Below are positions 12,430-24,590 of a DNA stretch of 64,000 bases, in pieces. The notes beneath the pieces were generated by a model. It was not told the DNA's origin. It made no database searches and saw only the letters and a program-made list of their open reading frames with translations. Position 1 is the first letter of the stretch. Each line of letters starts with the position of its first letter. The stretch comes from Ustilaginoidea virens. Lineage: Eukaryota; Ascomycota; Sordariomycetes; Hypocreales; Clavicipitaceae. Position numbers and translations under genes: made by a program. The stretch lies in contig NC_057319.1 of assembly GCF_000687475.1 (NCBI RefSeq), positions 5,446,001-5,510,000 of the forward strand, given 5' to 3'.

Positions 12430-12439
12430 GTTATAAATT

Positions 12440-14660
12440 AACACAATTTGGCTACTATATAGGCTATATCTGGTCTTATTATGATTACTATATAAAAAAT
12501 AGAGCTAATCTTTACTTAAAAAATATATATATTTTCTTTTTAAGCTTTTTCTTTAAAGGGAGAAAGCTCTATAATTATTATTAGTATTAAAGGAAATATT
12601 TCTTTACCTACTTAATTAAATTTTTCGCTTATCTTCCTATTATATATAGCGTAATTTAAATAAATGCGATATTAAGGTCTATCTCTTATAATTTAAATGC
12701 CTAGAAAATATTAGGTATTACTTTTATTATCTAAATTATATACTTCCTTTAGTTCCTTAATAATCCTTTCTACTACTTTTATTATATTTTTATAAAAAGC
12801 AATAAGAATATTATTAATAAAGAAGATAAGGATTATATCCTGCGATTCTATATAAAAGATATAAGGCTCTTCTTTATTTAATTTAAGCCTATATTTTATT
12901 AGAGTGCGGCTTAATTCTTTAAATTATAGCTTTAGAGAGTCTCTAAGGCCATATAAAGCTTTAAGTAGTTCTATATATATTCCTATGCATTTAAAACCGT
13001 TAGGTAGCTTATATATTATAGGTTTTATATTTTTGCTGCGTTCGGCATAGAGGAAAGCATTCTTAATATTAAATTACTTTATTTTAAGGTTAAAGTATAC
13101 CGCTAGAGCGATAAATACCCTAAAAGTATATACTACTAGAGTTGCTATATATATTCGATCGATAATTAAGTATTTCTACTTATCGCCTTATATATATATT
13201 CTAGCTTTATGCTTTATAAGAGTACTATTTTCGTCGGTCTTATATATAAAGACCTATTTAAGTAGTAAAAATATAGAATAGGCATTTCTACGCTTAATTT
13301 TCTTCTAGGTGCCGTATTATCGCAAGGCATTTACTTTTCTATACGCTACCTTAATAAATTAAGCACGCATTAGATAGTATAATATTTTACGCTAATAATT
13401 AGGGGGTTTAAGTAGATCCTTAATATTAGGCTTTTCTAACTATAGAAGGTTTTTATTAGATACCCTACTCCTCTTATTATAATAAATATTAATTACTGCA
13501 AATACTATATAATAGCTCTATATATTAAAATCTTTATTATATAATTGATTAAATTATAAGAAGAGATCTATTATTTGCTAGAGACTATTCGCTAGATATA
13601 AGTCCGGTCATATCTTCTTTTTAGGGGAAGAGTAGCTATTTATATACTTCCTCTTTTATAGTAATAGAGATTATATTATTCCTTTTTCCTATATTATGCT
13701 TAGCTGAGTAGAAACGATATTATATATATTATAATTATCTAAGATATTATTTAGCTAAGCTTATCGTATAGGCGATAGTGAAGGGAGACTATTATAAGTC
13801 TTTATAGTAGGCGATAATACTATTGATAGTTCCTCTGCTATATTTAGTACTTAGTAGACTATTAGATCTTATTATTTATATTAGGACTGTATACTTAGTA
13901 GCTTAAGGGGAGTAGCCGGACTCCTTTATAGAGTATTTATCGTATAAATAGTTTATATAGAACCACTTATACTTCCTATAGTTATTAATAGTATTAAGAG
14001 GCCGAAATAGAAGGGAATACCTGAGTTTTATAAGTTAGTTGGTACCGAATTTATATTTATTTCCTTATCTTAATAATCTACCCCTAAGCTTAAAGGCTTA
14101 GGTAACCCTCTTATAATAGAGTCTTTTGATAATAAAGCACTTAATTAGTATAAATTTAGCTATAGTTTAGCTATATTAGTATATATTGAATCTTCTAGGA
14201 GAAGATCTACCTATTAATTTATTTCCTCTATTGATAGCTTATCTGAGCTTTTAGTTGTAAGATTATAAAAGATATTCTTATTAAATATAATGTTTCTCGT
14301 GCTTATAATTCTATTAAGGCAAGGGACCTATATGCGGTAAATATTAGTTGTAGTATATCTAACGAGATATCTAATATGCCCTTTAGGATGTATTTTATAT
14401 GCTCTTTATAGCTTATTTGCTTTTCTATCTTTTTATAAGAGATATGCTCTATAATTGTAAGCGTATATACTACTCTAATTAGGTTTTAGGTCGGATAAAA
14501 GCGCTTTAATCGGTAGATAAGCGTTTTCCCGGTACTATTTCTTAAGATATTAAAGAGGGCTTTGCTATTATAAGCCTTAATTGGGGCTTTTATTGTATAG
14601 GAATACTGCGGCTTATATGCTTTCTGGCTATAGGTCTATAAGAAGATTTGCTCTATAGAG
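12440..14660 (-). pseudogene. Copia-D pol pseudogene (RT and upstream pol region)
   Basis: The minus strand reads as Ty1/copia RT at about 12620-13400: KNAFLYAER, KLPNGFKCIG, KALYGLRDSL and a catalytic box FFINNILIAFY where the family has (Y/F)VDDI. The region further right (13.4-14.66 kb) should hold the linker and integrase but is too damaged for me to name motifs. The catalytic Asp pair has become Ile-Asn-Asn by G-to-A changes. It differs in sequence from Copia-A, -B and -E. No LTR was recognised. Confidence 0.7.
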
Positions 14661-14680
14661 TATTACTATCGGAATCGTCG

Positions 14681-14934
14681 GTCAGTAAGTCAGTCAGTTA
14701 GTCAGTCAGTTAGTCACTTAATCAGTGCACCTAATAGTGATACGGCAGATGTGGCTATAGCACATATGCATATGTAGTCAGTCAGTCAGTCAGTTATTCA
14801 GTCAGTTAGTCAGTCAGTTAGTCAGTCAGTCAGTCAGTCACTTAGTTAGTGCACCTGATAGTGACGCGGCAGATGTGGCTATAACACACAGGCATACGTA
14901 GTTATTGCGTGCCCGGCATACAGGCATACGTAGT
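14681..14934. repeat. Minisatellite with (GTCA)n core
   Basis: There are two long units, each with a run of GTCAGTCAGTTA-type tetranucleotides, then CACTTA, a GTGCACCT(A/G)ATAGTGA(T/C)(A/G)CGGCAGATGTGGCTATA-type segment and GCATATGTAGT or GCATACGTAGT. Tetranucleotide runs lie at about 14680-14712 and 14777-14840. The second copy is less mutated. The right end (GGCATACGTAGTTATTGC, twice) runs into a solo LTR. Confidence 0.8.
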
Positions 14935-15620
14935 TATTGCAATTCTCAAGGTCACTATAAAGCAAAGCCTTACTAGCTAGCTAGATGGCACAAGACTGTC
15001 TGCGACCTGTGACTTAATCTTAGTATAAATACTAGATTCTTCACTAAGTCCTAAGACTATACAAGTGCTATAAAGCAGGGCAAGTGTAAAGGCAAGGCAA
15101 ATATAAGATAACCAGAAACGCAGGGAAGGTGGAAGTTAAGAGGCATGTAGTGCATTAACAGACTCGATTGTGCTACTCTTTAACTATCTAGAAAGAAGAG
15201 GGAAAGCTATCCTATATATACACAAAGGAGGGGTGGGCTCAGGCATTCAGGGTAGCCAGTAAGAAGGCTCCCCGTAATGCTCGCTATGATACGTCAGCAA
15301 CCCCACTATATCCGGCCTTTCCAACCACCCTAACCACCGCACTAGTAATTAGCCACCACGCTAGTGATTAACCACCACGCTAGTGACTAACCACCATACT
15401 AGTGGACTAGCCACCATGCTAGTGGGCCACCACGCTAATTTAGCAATGCCACACCTTTTTAACAAGGCCTACCTTAAGGCTTACCTTACTTGATATACAG
15501 TAAATAATCCACTGAAAATCCTTAAGGTAAAAGGCAAAGGCCTGGGTTGGTAAGACTATCGTAAGTCAAAAAGGCGGTAAGAAGGCCAGCAGCCTAGTAG
15601 GCTACTATAGGATTTTAACA
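14935..15620 (-). repeat. Solo Copia-A LTR, inverted (686 bp)
   Basis: The minus strand starts TGTTAAAATCC and ends GAATTGCAATA. It is shorter than other Copia-A LTRs, mainly in the sub-repeat array and near the TGTATATC segment. The flanks (GTAGT and ATTAC) do not form a target duplication, so the site has been rearranged. GTGCCCGG(C/T)ATA occurs on both sides. Confidence 0.88.
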
Positions 15621-16213
15621 ATTACTATCTATCGTGCCCGGTATATACTATCTTTAGATATCGCTTAGTCCTAAAGAGCCTAAAGGTAAGTATTAGCGAA
15701 AATATATAGGCCGCAAAATAGGGTAACCTCTAAATCTAAAATTAGGGTCATAATGCCTTCTATCCTATCTATATTAAATGCTAAAATAGATAGTAGTTTT
15801 AGGATTTAGCTGATTTATAGCTCTGCCTTATCTGCTTTTTATTCCTATCGAGAAAGCGTATTAAAGTATTAAGCTTATAGCCCTAGCCTGTACTGAAGAT
15901 AGAAGTTAAAAAGCACTAGAGTCTTAGCCTATTAGGCTTATCGCTTAGGTATTTCGTATAATTAGATAAAGTACTTTAGGTTTTTATAGTCAATAAAGAT
16001 AATAAAAAGGGAGGCTATTAAGCGGAATTCTACTAATTATACTTTAAGGCAAGAGATAATAGCAAGAAATTTCTTATCGTATATAATATAATTCTATTCT
16101 GCATCTAATAAATAAGCGGAATAATATATAACTAGGTAGAATATATTATCCTCCCCGACCTATAATAGATAGCTACCGAAGGCTATATTAGAACTATCTG
16201 CCTTAAGGACTAT

Positions 16214-16988
16214 TATTGCAATTCTAAAGGTCACTATAAAAGCAGAGCCTTACTAGCTAGCTAGATGGCACAAGACTGTCTGCGACCTGTGAACTAATCT
16301 TAGTATAAATACTAGATTTTTCACCAAGTCCTAAGACTATACAAGTGCTATAAAGCAGGGCAAGTGTAAAGGCAAGGCAAATATAAGATAACCAGAAACG
16401 CAGGGAAGGTGGGAGTTAAGAGGCATATAGTGCATTAACAGACTCGATTGTGCTACGCTTTTACTATCTAGAAAGAAGGGGGAAAGCTATCCTATATATA
16501 CACGAAGGAGGGGTGGGCCCAGGCATCTAAGGTAGCCAGTAAGAAAGCTCCCCGTAATGCTCGCTATGCCACGTATATGATACGTCAGCAAACCCACTAT
16601 ATCCGGCCTTTCCAACCACCCTAACCACCGCACTAGTAACTAGCCATTACGCTAGTAGACTAACCACCACGCTAGTATACTAGCCACCACACTAGTGGAC
16701 TAGCCACCACGCTAGTGACTAATCACCACACTAGTGGACTAGCCACCACACTAGTAGGCCGCCACCACGCTAATGGGCTATCACGCTAATTTAGCAATGC
16801 CACACCTTTTTAACAAGGCCTACCTTACTTGATATACAGTAAATAATCCACTGAAAATCCTTAAGGTAAAAGGCAAAGGCCTAAGGTAAGACTACCATAA
16901 GTCCAAGAGGCGGTATAAAGGCCAGAAGGTTAGTAGACTAATAGGGCATTAGGCCAGCAGCCTAGTAGGCTATTATAGGATTTTAACA
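16214..16988 (-). repeat. Solo Copia-A LTR, inverted (775 bp)
   Basis: The minus strand runs TGTTAAAATCC to GAATTGCAATA, with a perfect 5-bp duplication ACTAT (16209-16213 and 16989-16993) in Gypsy G2. No internal sequence remains. It is the long LTR subtype with the full sub-repeat array. Confidence 0.93.
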
Positions 16989-17648
16989 ACTATCTTTTTA
17001 TTAGGTTCTTATTAGGCAAGAACTAAAAATGATATAAAATACTACTTAAGCGCCTAGAATACTACCTCTTCTTTATCTAACTATTAGAAAAAGACCCCTT
17101 TTTTTATTAATCTAACTAAAGGGTCGATAAGGCGTAAAAAATCTAAAATAAAGTTGCAGTAGAAATTAGCAAAACTAAAGAAACTATAAATACCCTTTAA
17201 TTTTATAAGTACTTCTTAGTTTTAAATAGCCTTAATCTTTTCGAAGTCTAAATAGATTTCTTTTCCGGCTATTATAATATATCCTAAATACTAGACCTCC
17301 TTTACTATAAAATCGCACTTATTCAGATCTAAATTTAAGCCGGCCTTTTGCAATTATTAAAAGATTTCCTTAACGCGCCCTATATAGTCCGTCATTAATC
17401 CCCCAATATAGATTAAAATGTTATTAAGATAGGCAGTTATAAAGTCTCCTAGTGTATTTCCTAAGGCCCTATTAATATATCTTTAAAAGGTTATAGGGGC
17501 CTTGGTTAGGCTAAATAGTATAATAAGCTATTTAAATAGTCCGAATCGTATACAGAATATAGTCAGGTATTTATCGCCCTTTGCAATATATATCTTATAG
17601 AACGCTATATATATATCAACCTTAGTAAACTATTTCGCCTATAATAGG

Positions 17649-18424
17649 TGTTAAAATCCTATAGTAGCCTACTAGGCTGCTGGCCTTATGCCCTACTGGC
17701 CTACTAACCTTCTGGCCCTTATACCGCCTCTTGGACTTATGGTAGTATTACCTTAGGCCTTTGCCTTTTACCTTAAGGATTTTCAGTGGATTATTTACTG
17801 TATATCGAGTAAGGTAGGCCTTGTTGAAAAAGGTGTGGCATTGCTAAATTAGCGTGGTTGCCTACTAGCGTGGTGGCGGCCTACTAGCGTGGTGTGGCAT
17901 TACTAAATTAGCGTGGTGGCCTACTAGCGTGGTGGCTAGTCCACTAGTGTGGTGGTTAGTCACTAGCGTGGTGGCTAGTTACTAGTGCGGTGACTAGTTA
18001 CTAGTGCGGTGGTTAGGGTGGTTGAAAAGGCCCGATATAGTGGGGCTGCTGACGTATTATATACGTGGCAAAGCGAGCATTACGAGGAGCTTTCTTACTG
18101 GCTACCTTAGATGCCTGAGCCCACCCCTCCTTCGTGTATATATAGGATAGTTTTCCCCCTTCTTTCTAAATAGTAGAAGGGTAGCACAATCGAGTCTGTT
18201 AATGCACTATATGCCTCTTAACTTCTTACCTTCCCTGCGTTTTCTGGTTATCTTATATTTGCCTTGCCTTTATATTTGCTCTGCTTTATAGCACTTGTAT
18301 AGTCTTAGGACTTAGTGAAAAATCTAGTATTATACTAAGATTAGTTCACAGGTCGCAGATAGTCTCGTGCCATCTAGCTAGCTAGTAAGGCTCTGCTTTT
18401 ATAGTGACCTTGAGAATTGCAACA
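17649..18424 (+). repeat. Copia-A 5' LTR, copy 2 (776 bp)
   Basis: It starts TGTTAAAATCC and ends GAATTGCAACA. It is the only LTR here that keeps the original CA terminus; the others end TA through a CA-to-TA change. It has the sub-repeat array at about 17860-18010 and a TATATATA motif near 18150. Confidence 0.92.
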
Positions 18425-18439
18425 GGTTATGAGCCCGGG
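18425..18439 (+). promoter_or_regulatory. Primer-binding site, initiator tRNA-Met anticodon arm type
   Basis: GGTTATGAGCCCGGG abuts the 5' LTR with no gap. Its first 12 bases are complementary to the conserved GGGCUCAUAACC anticodon stem-loop of eukaryotic initiator tRNA-Met. Drosophila copia is known to prime from an internal 5'-half fragment of that tRNA. Confidence 0.75.
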
Positions 18440-19207
18440 TTTATACTTCTTTGTTTTTACCCTACCTCTTTTGTGTTCACCCCTTGGTCTCTCTTGCTTA
18501 TTAGTACTACTAATATAGCTATCCTTTGGTATCTTCGGCTTACTCTTTGTTACTTACGGTATTACCCTGCGGCAATCAACGGCGTACCCCTACGGTAACT
18601 TACGGCATAACCTCACGGCACTTTTAGCGTAACCTTACGTTATTTTCGGCGTAACCTACGGCACCTACGGATTTTATAGTGTAATATTCTTTACATTATA
18701 CCACTGTATAACATCTTTTCCCCTAGTGCACGACTCTTACTGCACTATACGGCACCTGTTATACTCTCCCATTTATAGCACTTTTGGTACGGCACTTACG
18801 GCACCTTTTTTATATTACGGCACCTGTTATACTCTCCCATTTATAGCACTTTTGGTACGGCACTTACGGCACCTTTTTTATATTACGGCACCTACGGCAC
18901 CTACGGCACCTAGCTTCTACGGCATTTACGGCACCTACGGCACTTACGGTACCTTTATATTACGGCACCATATAAGCACCTTGAACACCAACGCTATAAT
19001 ACGGACTTGCACAACGCCTACGGCATTTGTGCTTTTATATTAAGACCTGCCGCTATACTCTGCGGTTATCTTTTTATAGTAGGCTACTAGCCACTATATT
19101 TACTAGCTGTCCAGCTAGTTACTCGACTATTTTGCCAGCTATTTAGCTGGTTATTCATCTATTCTTACAGCTATTGGCACCATTTTTAACGACTTTTAGC
19201 CACTATA
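18440..19207 (+). other. Copia-A copy 2 untranslated leader with tandem repeats
   Basis: This leader of about 770 nt separates the primer site from the gag start. It contains runs of TACGGCACC/TACGGCACTT-type 9-mers (about 18860-18970) and a direct duplication of about 67 bp (from about 18749 and again from about 18816, GGCACCTGTTATACTCTCCC-type). A small ORF at 18726-19043 covers the repeats and is related to ORFs in copies 3 and 4. Confidence 0.7.
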
Positions 19208-22200
19208 ATGGCACAGTCTAGGCCTTCCACTTATAAGGCAACTTTGGATTCCGACTCTAAAGCTGATCTTACTGTACAACTACAGCTAGATATGGACTAT
19301 ATAAAGTCCCAGATGAACACCCTAACTATCCTTATACAAGGCTTAGTTAGTAGGCAAAATAGTAACGTTCCTACTATTATAATTAGCAAGGAACTAGTAG
19401 AGGCTACTAGCCCTACTATCTCCGGTCCTACTAATATAAACAGCAAGGACCTTGTAGAGGCTACTAGCCCTACTACTACTAATGCCGCTTCTACTAATAA
19501 TAGCAAGAATAATTCTACTAATAATAGGAAAAAGAAGCAGCAACAGAAGAAGAAACAAGACTCTAGCAATAATCAGCAAGATATCGAGGCCTTTATTATA
19601 GGCAATTATAACACCCAGGATACTAATATATCCTATTCCTCTTCTTCTACCACTATATCTACTGATAACCAGCCCTTAGCTATAAGCTATAGTGCTAAAT
19701 CAGTCGTTAGGACCCCTAAGAATGCCCTCCTTTACGATACAGGCTCCACTTATCATATTGTTAATGATAAGAAGCATTTCACTACTTTTCACCACTTTGA
19801 GAAGGATGATAAGCCTGTAATTACTACTGGTGGTGGCCCTATTTCCCCTACTGGTTGGGGCACAGCACGATTTACTATGATACAGGGCGTTAATCCCACC
19901 AAATGGGGTATTATAGAGCTCAAGAATGCTCTATATATTCCTGCTTTGGATATTAATATTATTAGCGGTGTAAAGCACTATGCCGCTAAAGGGGTACTAA
20001 TTAAAAATCAGCTTTAGTCAGCAAGCCGTAAATGCATCGGCATTTTTAACTTTAAAAAATACGGCTTTTTTCTTCCACAGAAAGGAATAGACACACCACT
20101 ACTACATCAGCCTTGCAGCCATTATACTGTTACTAATAGTATAACAGTAGAGGTCCCCAGCCCTACTAACCCTGCTGATTATAGTGATCCTCAAGATACC
20201 ACTATTACCCCTGTTTCTAATAACCAGCCCGCTATTACAACTAGCGATATTCCTGCTATTACGACTAGTAAGGAACCTATAGAGGCTACTAGCCCTACTA
20301 CTAACTCTCCCGCTATCACGACTAGCGAAAATCCCGTAGTGGCTACTAGCCCTACTCCTGCCCCTATAGCTGCTGATACAGAATATCAGAAGCTATTACA
20401 ATTAGCCGGCATTTGGCATATACGGCTAGGGCATATAGGTATTCAGCTACTTAAAAAGACCTGCGCTAATACTCCTAGTCTACCTAACCTTAATAAGGTT
20501 AAAGATGCTGATTTTCGCTGCCTAGCCTGTATACAGGCTAAGAAGGTTAGAAGACCTTCTAAAGATGCGATACCTAATCCAGCTAAATGCCTGGATATTA
20601 TAGAAGGTGATACTTTTGCTATATCACCCACACCATACAATAAACGACCTGTTGCCCTTATATTAGTGGACAGAAAATCCCGATTTCGTTGGCTTTACTT
20701 ACTGCCTAATAGGGAAGGCACTGTTGTTTTTAAAGCATTACAGAGCTTTATACAGAGCCTACAGGTCAGATATGGTAAAACGCCTATTGAATTCTACTAT
20801 AATGGTGGAAATGAAATAAACAAAATGCTTAGTGATTGGCTTGTCGAACAGGATATAACTTTTAACACATCTTGCCCCTATATTCACGAACAAAACGGCC
20901 TAGCTGAGCGCTCCATTAGGGTTATAGCTAATAGGCTACGTGCTACTATGGCCTGGTCAAGGCTACCATCTAACCTCTGGTCTGCTGTAATTACTGGCGT
21001 TGTTATGCTAGTAAATATAACAGCTGTTACTAATAGACCTTCTAGCCCCTATCAGGAGCTATTAAAAGATTATGACCAGATAACACCGGAGCACTACACT
21101 GACCTTATTAACCTTAGGGCTATTGGAGCAGCTATTGAAGTGCTTATACCACACAAAAAACGTGTAAAAAGCAGAAAATTAGCGCCCCGTACCGAGCCTA
21201 GTAGGCTCCTTGCCACTCTAGGTAATAATACTTACCTAGTCTACCTTCTAAAGAAGAAGGTTATTACTAAAACAACTTTTATTACCTTTATTCATTAAAA
21301 TGAAGGTATAGGCCCTATTTCTAGTGGCCTAGAAGGAGACTTTCACAGAGGGCAAAATACAGGTTCAGAGGGGGTATCTGGCAGAGAACCTGCTATTTTA
21401 CTAGATGACCTTGAAAGCATTTCTGACCCTACTAACCTTACTAGCATTACTAACACTAATGCTATACCGGATGACCTAGAAAGCATGCCGGACCCTACTA
21501 ATTTTACTAGCGTTACTAATACTAATACTACCTTAGATTACCTTCCTAAGTCAGAAGGTATTACACTACAGTCCCCGGCTACTGTAAAGGATGACCTTAT
21601 AGATATCCTTACCAGCCTTACTCCTGCCGACCTTACTGGCCCTACTATATCTGCTAGTCCTACTAACCCTATTAGCCCTGCCGACTTATTCCTTAATCAG
21701 GCTTTATATAACCTAATATGGGATTCCTGCTATGCAGCTAAGCGTAAACTAGCTAAAAAGGCCCCTAATAGTACGCCTAATAGCTGGAAGGATATGCTAC
21801 GAAGCCCTGAAAAAGACCTTTGGATAAAGGCACTATTTAAGGAATTCAAGCAGTTTTTAGATACTAAAGTCTTCCAATTTATTCCTAAGTCTAGCGTTCC
21901 TATTAACAGGAAAATAATACGCAATAGGCCTATTTTTCGGGTTAAAAAGGATGCTAATAATCAGCCTATAAAATATAAGGCTAGATTAGTTATCAAAGGC
22001 TTTATGCAAGTTGAAGGAAAGGACTTCCAGCATACCTATACTTCTACCTCTATCCTACCTACCTAGAGGGTTATACTAGCTTTAGCTGCTAGTAATAACT
22101 AGGAAATAGAGCAAATTGACTTTATAGGTGCCTTTCTAAATAGCGAGCTTTCCGAAACTATTTATATAGATATCCCTGACGGATTTCTTGAATTTACAGA

Positions 22201-22685
22201 GAGCTTATTACTTACTGATAATAAGCTTTAGTCTAATATACAGCGCCAACGGCTACTAACTTTACTTAAAGAAGCCGGCTTTAATCCCTCTATTAAGCAA
22301 GCTATTTTACTAAAGAAGGCCCTATACGGGCTAAAACAAGCACCCTGCGAATGGCAACACCGGCTAAAAGATCTAATTTCTAGTGAAGGTTTTTTACCTT
22401 TAGCCTTTGATGCTACCATCTTTTATAATAAGCAAACCAGCACCTTTATCGTCACTTATATTGGCGATTGCCTATTAGTTAGTCTAAATATAACTTATAT
22501 CAACCAGCTAAAAAGGAAATTTCATAAGGTCTATACTATAGAAGACCGCGGTCCGGCTTCCTTCTTTCTAGGCATATAGATTATATAAAATAGGAAGAAA
22601 GGTCTATTATAGCTACACCAAGCCCAATTTATAGCAGAGGTCCTAGCTAAATTTGGCTTATAGAATACTAAACCTCAGCTTATTC

Positions 22686-23727
22686 TGTCGGAATCGCTGT
22701 CGCAAGGTGCCCAATTGGGCATATTGCAACGGATGTGCCGCGCATACTGCCGCACACACAATATGGCCCCTTTTGCCCCTTTACCCCTGAGCCCGGTAGG
22801 GCACGCGGGCAGCCCGGCCCGACTGCGCCGATGCACGTGACTATAGCACGCATAAAAAGGTGTTGAAATCAGCGCCTTTTTAGCTGTATTTTGGTACTGG
22901 TCTCGCTACCGTACGACGTCTCTACGTTGAGATATCGCGGTGGCTATACTAGGCGCCTTGGTGGGGCACAGCGCCCCACAACGCCGATTACAGTGGGCCA
23001 CAGCGCCGGTCACGGCACCGGCACAGCGCCCCACAGCCGGCCATAGCGGCCGGTCACAGCGGGCCATAGGGCCCACAACAGGCGGCGCATTTCTACGGGA
23101 TTACCAAATGGGCAAACTAGCACTTTCGGCCTTCTACATACAGTCACCCGCTATACCGGTCATTTACGGCAGACCGATATAGGGCTTCCGGCCCGTACGG
23201 CAGGCTGTTATAGGGCATCCGGCATACCGCTATAAGCCACTGGGCTTGGTTGGGTAGGCATTGGGTAGGATATTGGGCACGGTTGGGCAGGACGACTTTT
23301 CGTCGGGTTTTTCGCTATCTTTACGGTTTTTTATTATTTTTAACCGCTCTTTTAAAATGGTAGAAATATGTCCAAAATTCCCTCTTTCTAGCTAGAATAG
23401 TCACCAACAATTAGAATCAGATTTCCCTGACATCTTTGCTCTGGTCAACCTCTTGTGCGCTTTAAATCTTTAACCAGCTCTTTGTTTTATTCTGCAACGC
23501 CTTGTACGCCACTGTCGGTATCCAGTACATTTCCAACAGTGTTCTGAATCACCATTTTGCAACAAAAGGCTATATCGTGTAATTACCCTCTTTTGCTTCC
23601 TTTCTTCCTTTTTAGATAGTTAGTCATAATCAAAGAAGTAATCATACCTTTGACCGGTGACCTCACGGTATATAATACCACGCGCGCGACCCTACGTACA
23701 ACTGGGTACCCCGAGTTTATATCAATA
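22686..23727 (+). mobile_element. LTR-B insertion carrying a nested LTR-C
   Basis: LTR-B starts TGTCGGAATCGC and ends ATATCAATA. It matches the solo LTR-B at 63337-63678 and the inverted copy at 52800-53151. The flanks TATTC/TATAC are a 4-of-5 target duplication in Copia-A RT. Its own sequence is about 330 bp; the rest is LTR-C at 22861-23564. Like the other copies it is GC-rich and shows little C-to-T damage. Confidence 0.85.
22861..23564 (-). mobile_element. LTR-C insertion (probable solo LTR), inverted, 704 bp
   Basis: It is inverted relative to the copy at 530-1275, with ends TGTTGAAATC and TTTTGCAACA and a perfect 5-bp duplication AAAGG (22856-22860 and 23565-23569) in LTR-B. It has one copy of the roughly 31-bp unit that is doubled at 900-975, which explains most of its shorter length. 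The ORF at 22940-23182 is its GC-rich repeat read in frame, not a gene. Confidence 0.85.
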
Positions 23728-24554
23728 TATACCACTTCAACTAGGAATTCTAAATGAATCTAGTGGAAAAGACCTTAGCCCTACTAATCAGAGCCTTTAT
23801 CAGAGCCTTACTGGCACTATAATATAGCTTATGATGATGACTAGACCCGATCTAGCATTTCCTACTCAATACCTCTCTCGGTTTATATCCAAGGCAACTA
23901 ATGTATATCTAAATGCTGCAAAAGGCAGCTTTAGCTACCTTAAAGGCACTAAGAACCTAGCTATTTGCTTTAGTACTACTAAAAGCAACCAACAGCCTAT
24001 TATAACCGCTTATTCTAATAGCAATTTTGCTGGCTATAAAGAAACCTCTAAATCTACTGGAGGCTTCCTTACTACTATTAATAGTGGTCCTATTAGCTGG
24101 CGTTCTAAGCGAGCCTCTTTAGTAGTGCTATCTACTTTAGAAGCTGAATCAGATGCATTACTTAAGACTATCCGTAAGGTACAATGGCTTTCTAACCTTT
24201 ATAAGGAGCTGGAAATTGATATTTTGCGCCCTATACCGCTATACTGCGATAATTAGGGCTCCATCTCGAATTCTAATAACCCTAATCAGCATACTTGCAC
24301 TAAGCATACTCTATTAAAATTCCAGTACATTAGAGAGTAAGCCTAGCTAGGCTTGGTTAAAATAACCTACTTACCTACTAATAGTATACCTGCTGACGGT
24401 CTTACTAAGCCACTGCCGGGCCCTAAATTTACTAGGTTCCGCGAGTTATTAGGCCTTAGGGCCTGCTAACTTATACTAACATATTTTTACTAAGGTTTTT
24501 CCTATGTTTTTCCTTAGCACTTTTTACTGCATTTTCTTTCCCTATCCTTTACAC

Positions 24555-24590
24555 GATTAGCTTGCTACTATAGTAGCTAATTAGAGGGGG
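24555..24590 (+). promoter_or_regulatory. Palindrome plus polypurine tract, Copia-A copy 2
   Basis: The palindrome GATTAGCTTG...AGTAGCTAATT is followed by AGAGGGGG, which abuts the 3' LTR. It has the same arrangement as in the other copies, with one C-to-T change in the right arm. Confidence 0.7.

Larger units (their letters stand above)
19208..24469 (+). pseudogene. Copia-A copy 2 gag-pol pseudogene
   Basis: The ATG at 19208 is intact. The first open segment (19208-20017) joins a Gag N-terminus (SQMN-L--LIQGLVSRQN) directly to the C-terminal K/Q-rich tract and the protease (DTGSTYHIVND, about 19735-19770). The capsid-like middle of Gag is missing. Beyond a CAG-to-TAG stop, integrase is open at 20339-21298 with the H-x3-H and CLAC zinc finger. 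The second catalytic Asp is Asn (NGGNE) and the Glu in NGLAERS is kept. The linker and start of RT are at 21485-22066, up to a TGG-to-TAG stop. RT is then interrupted by LTR-B (22686-23727) and resumes; RNase H is open at 23831-24256. The natural stop is at 24467-24469. All segments share one frame. Confidence 0.9.

Noticed and set aside
12411..12435. Telomere-like TTAGGGCTAGGG at the end of the unmutated island
   Set aside because: Only one and a half imperfect units, no array.
19297..19569. Leu-rich membrane-like minus-strand ORFs at 19297-19579, 30183-30428 and 56735-56996
   Set aside because: They are antisense of the Asn/Lys-rich Gag tract in three Copia-A copies; the hydrophobic look is a codon mirror effect.
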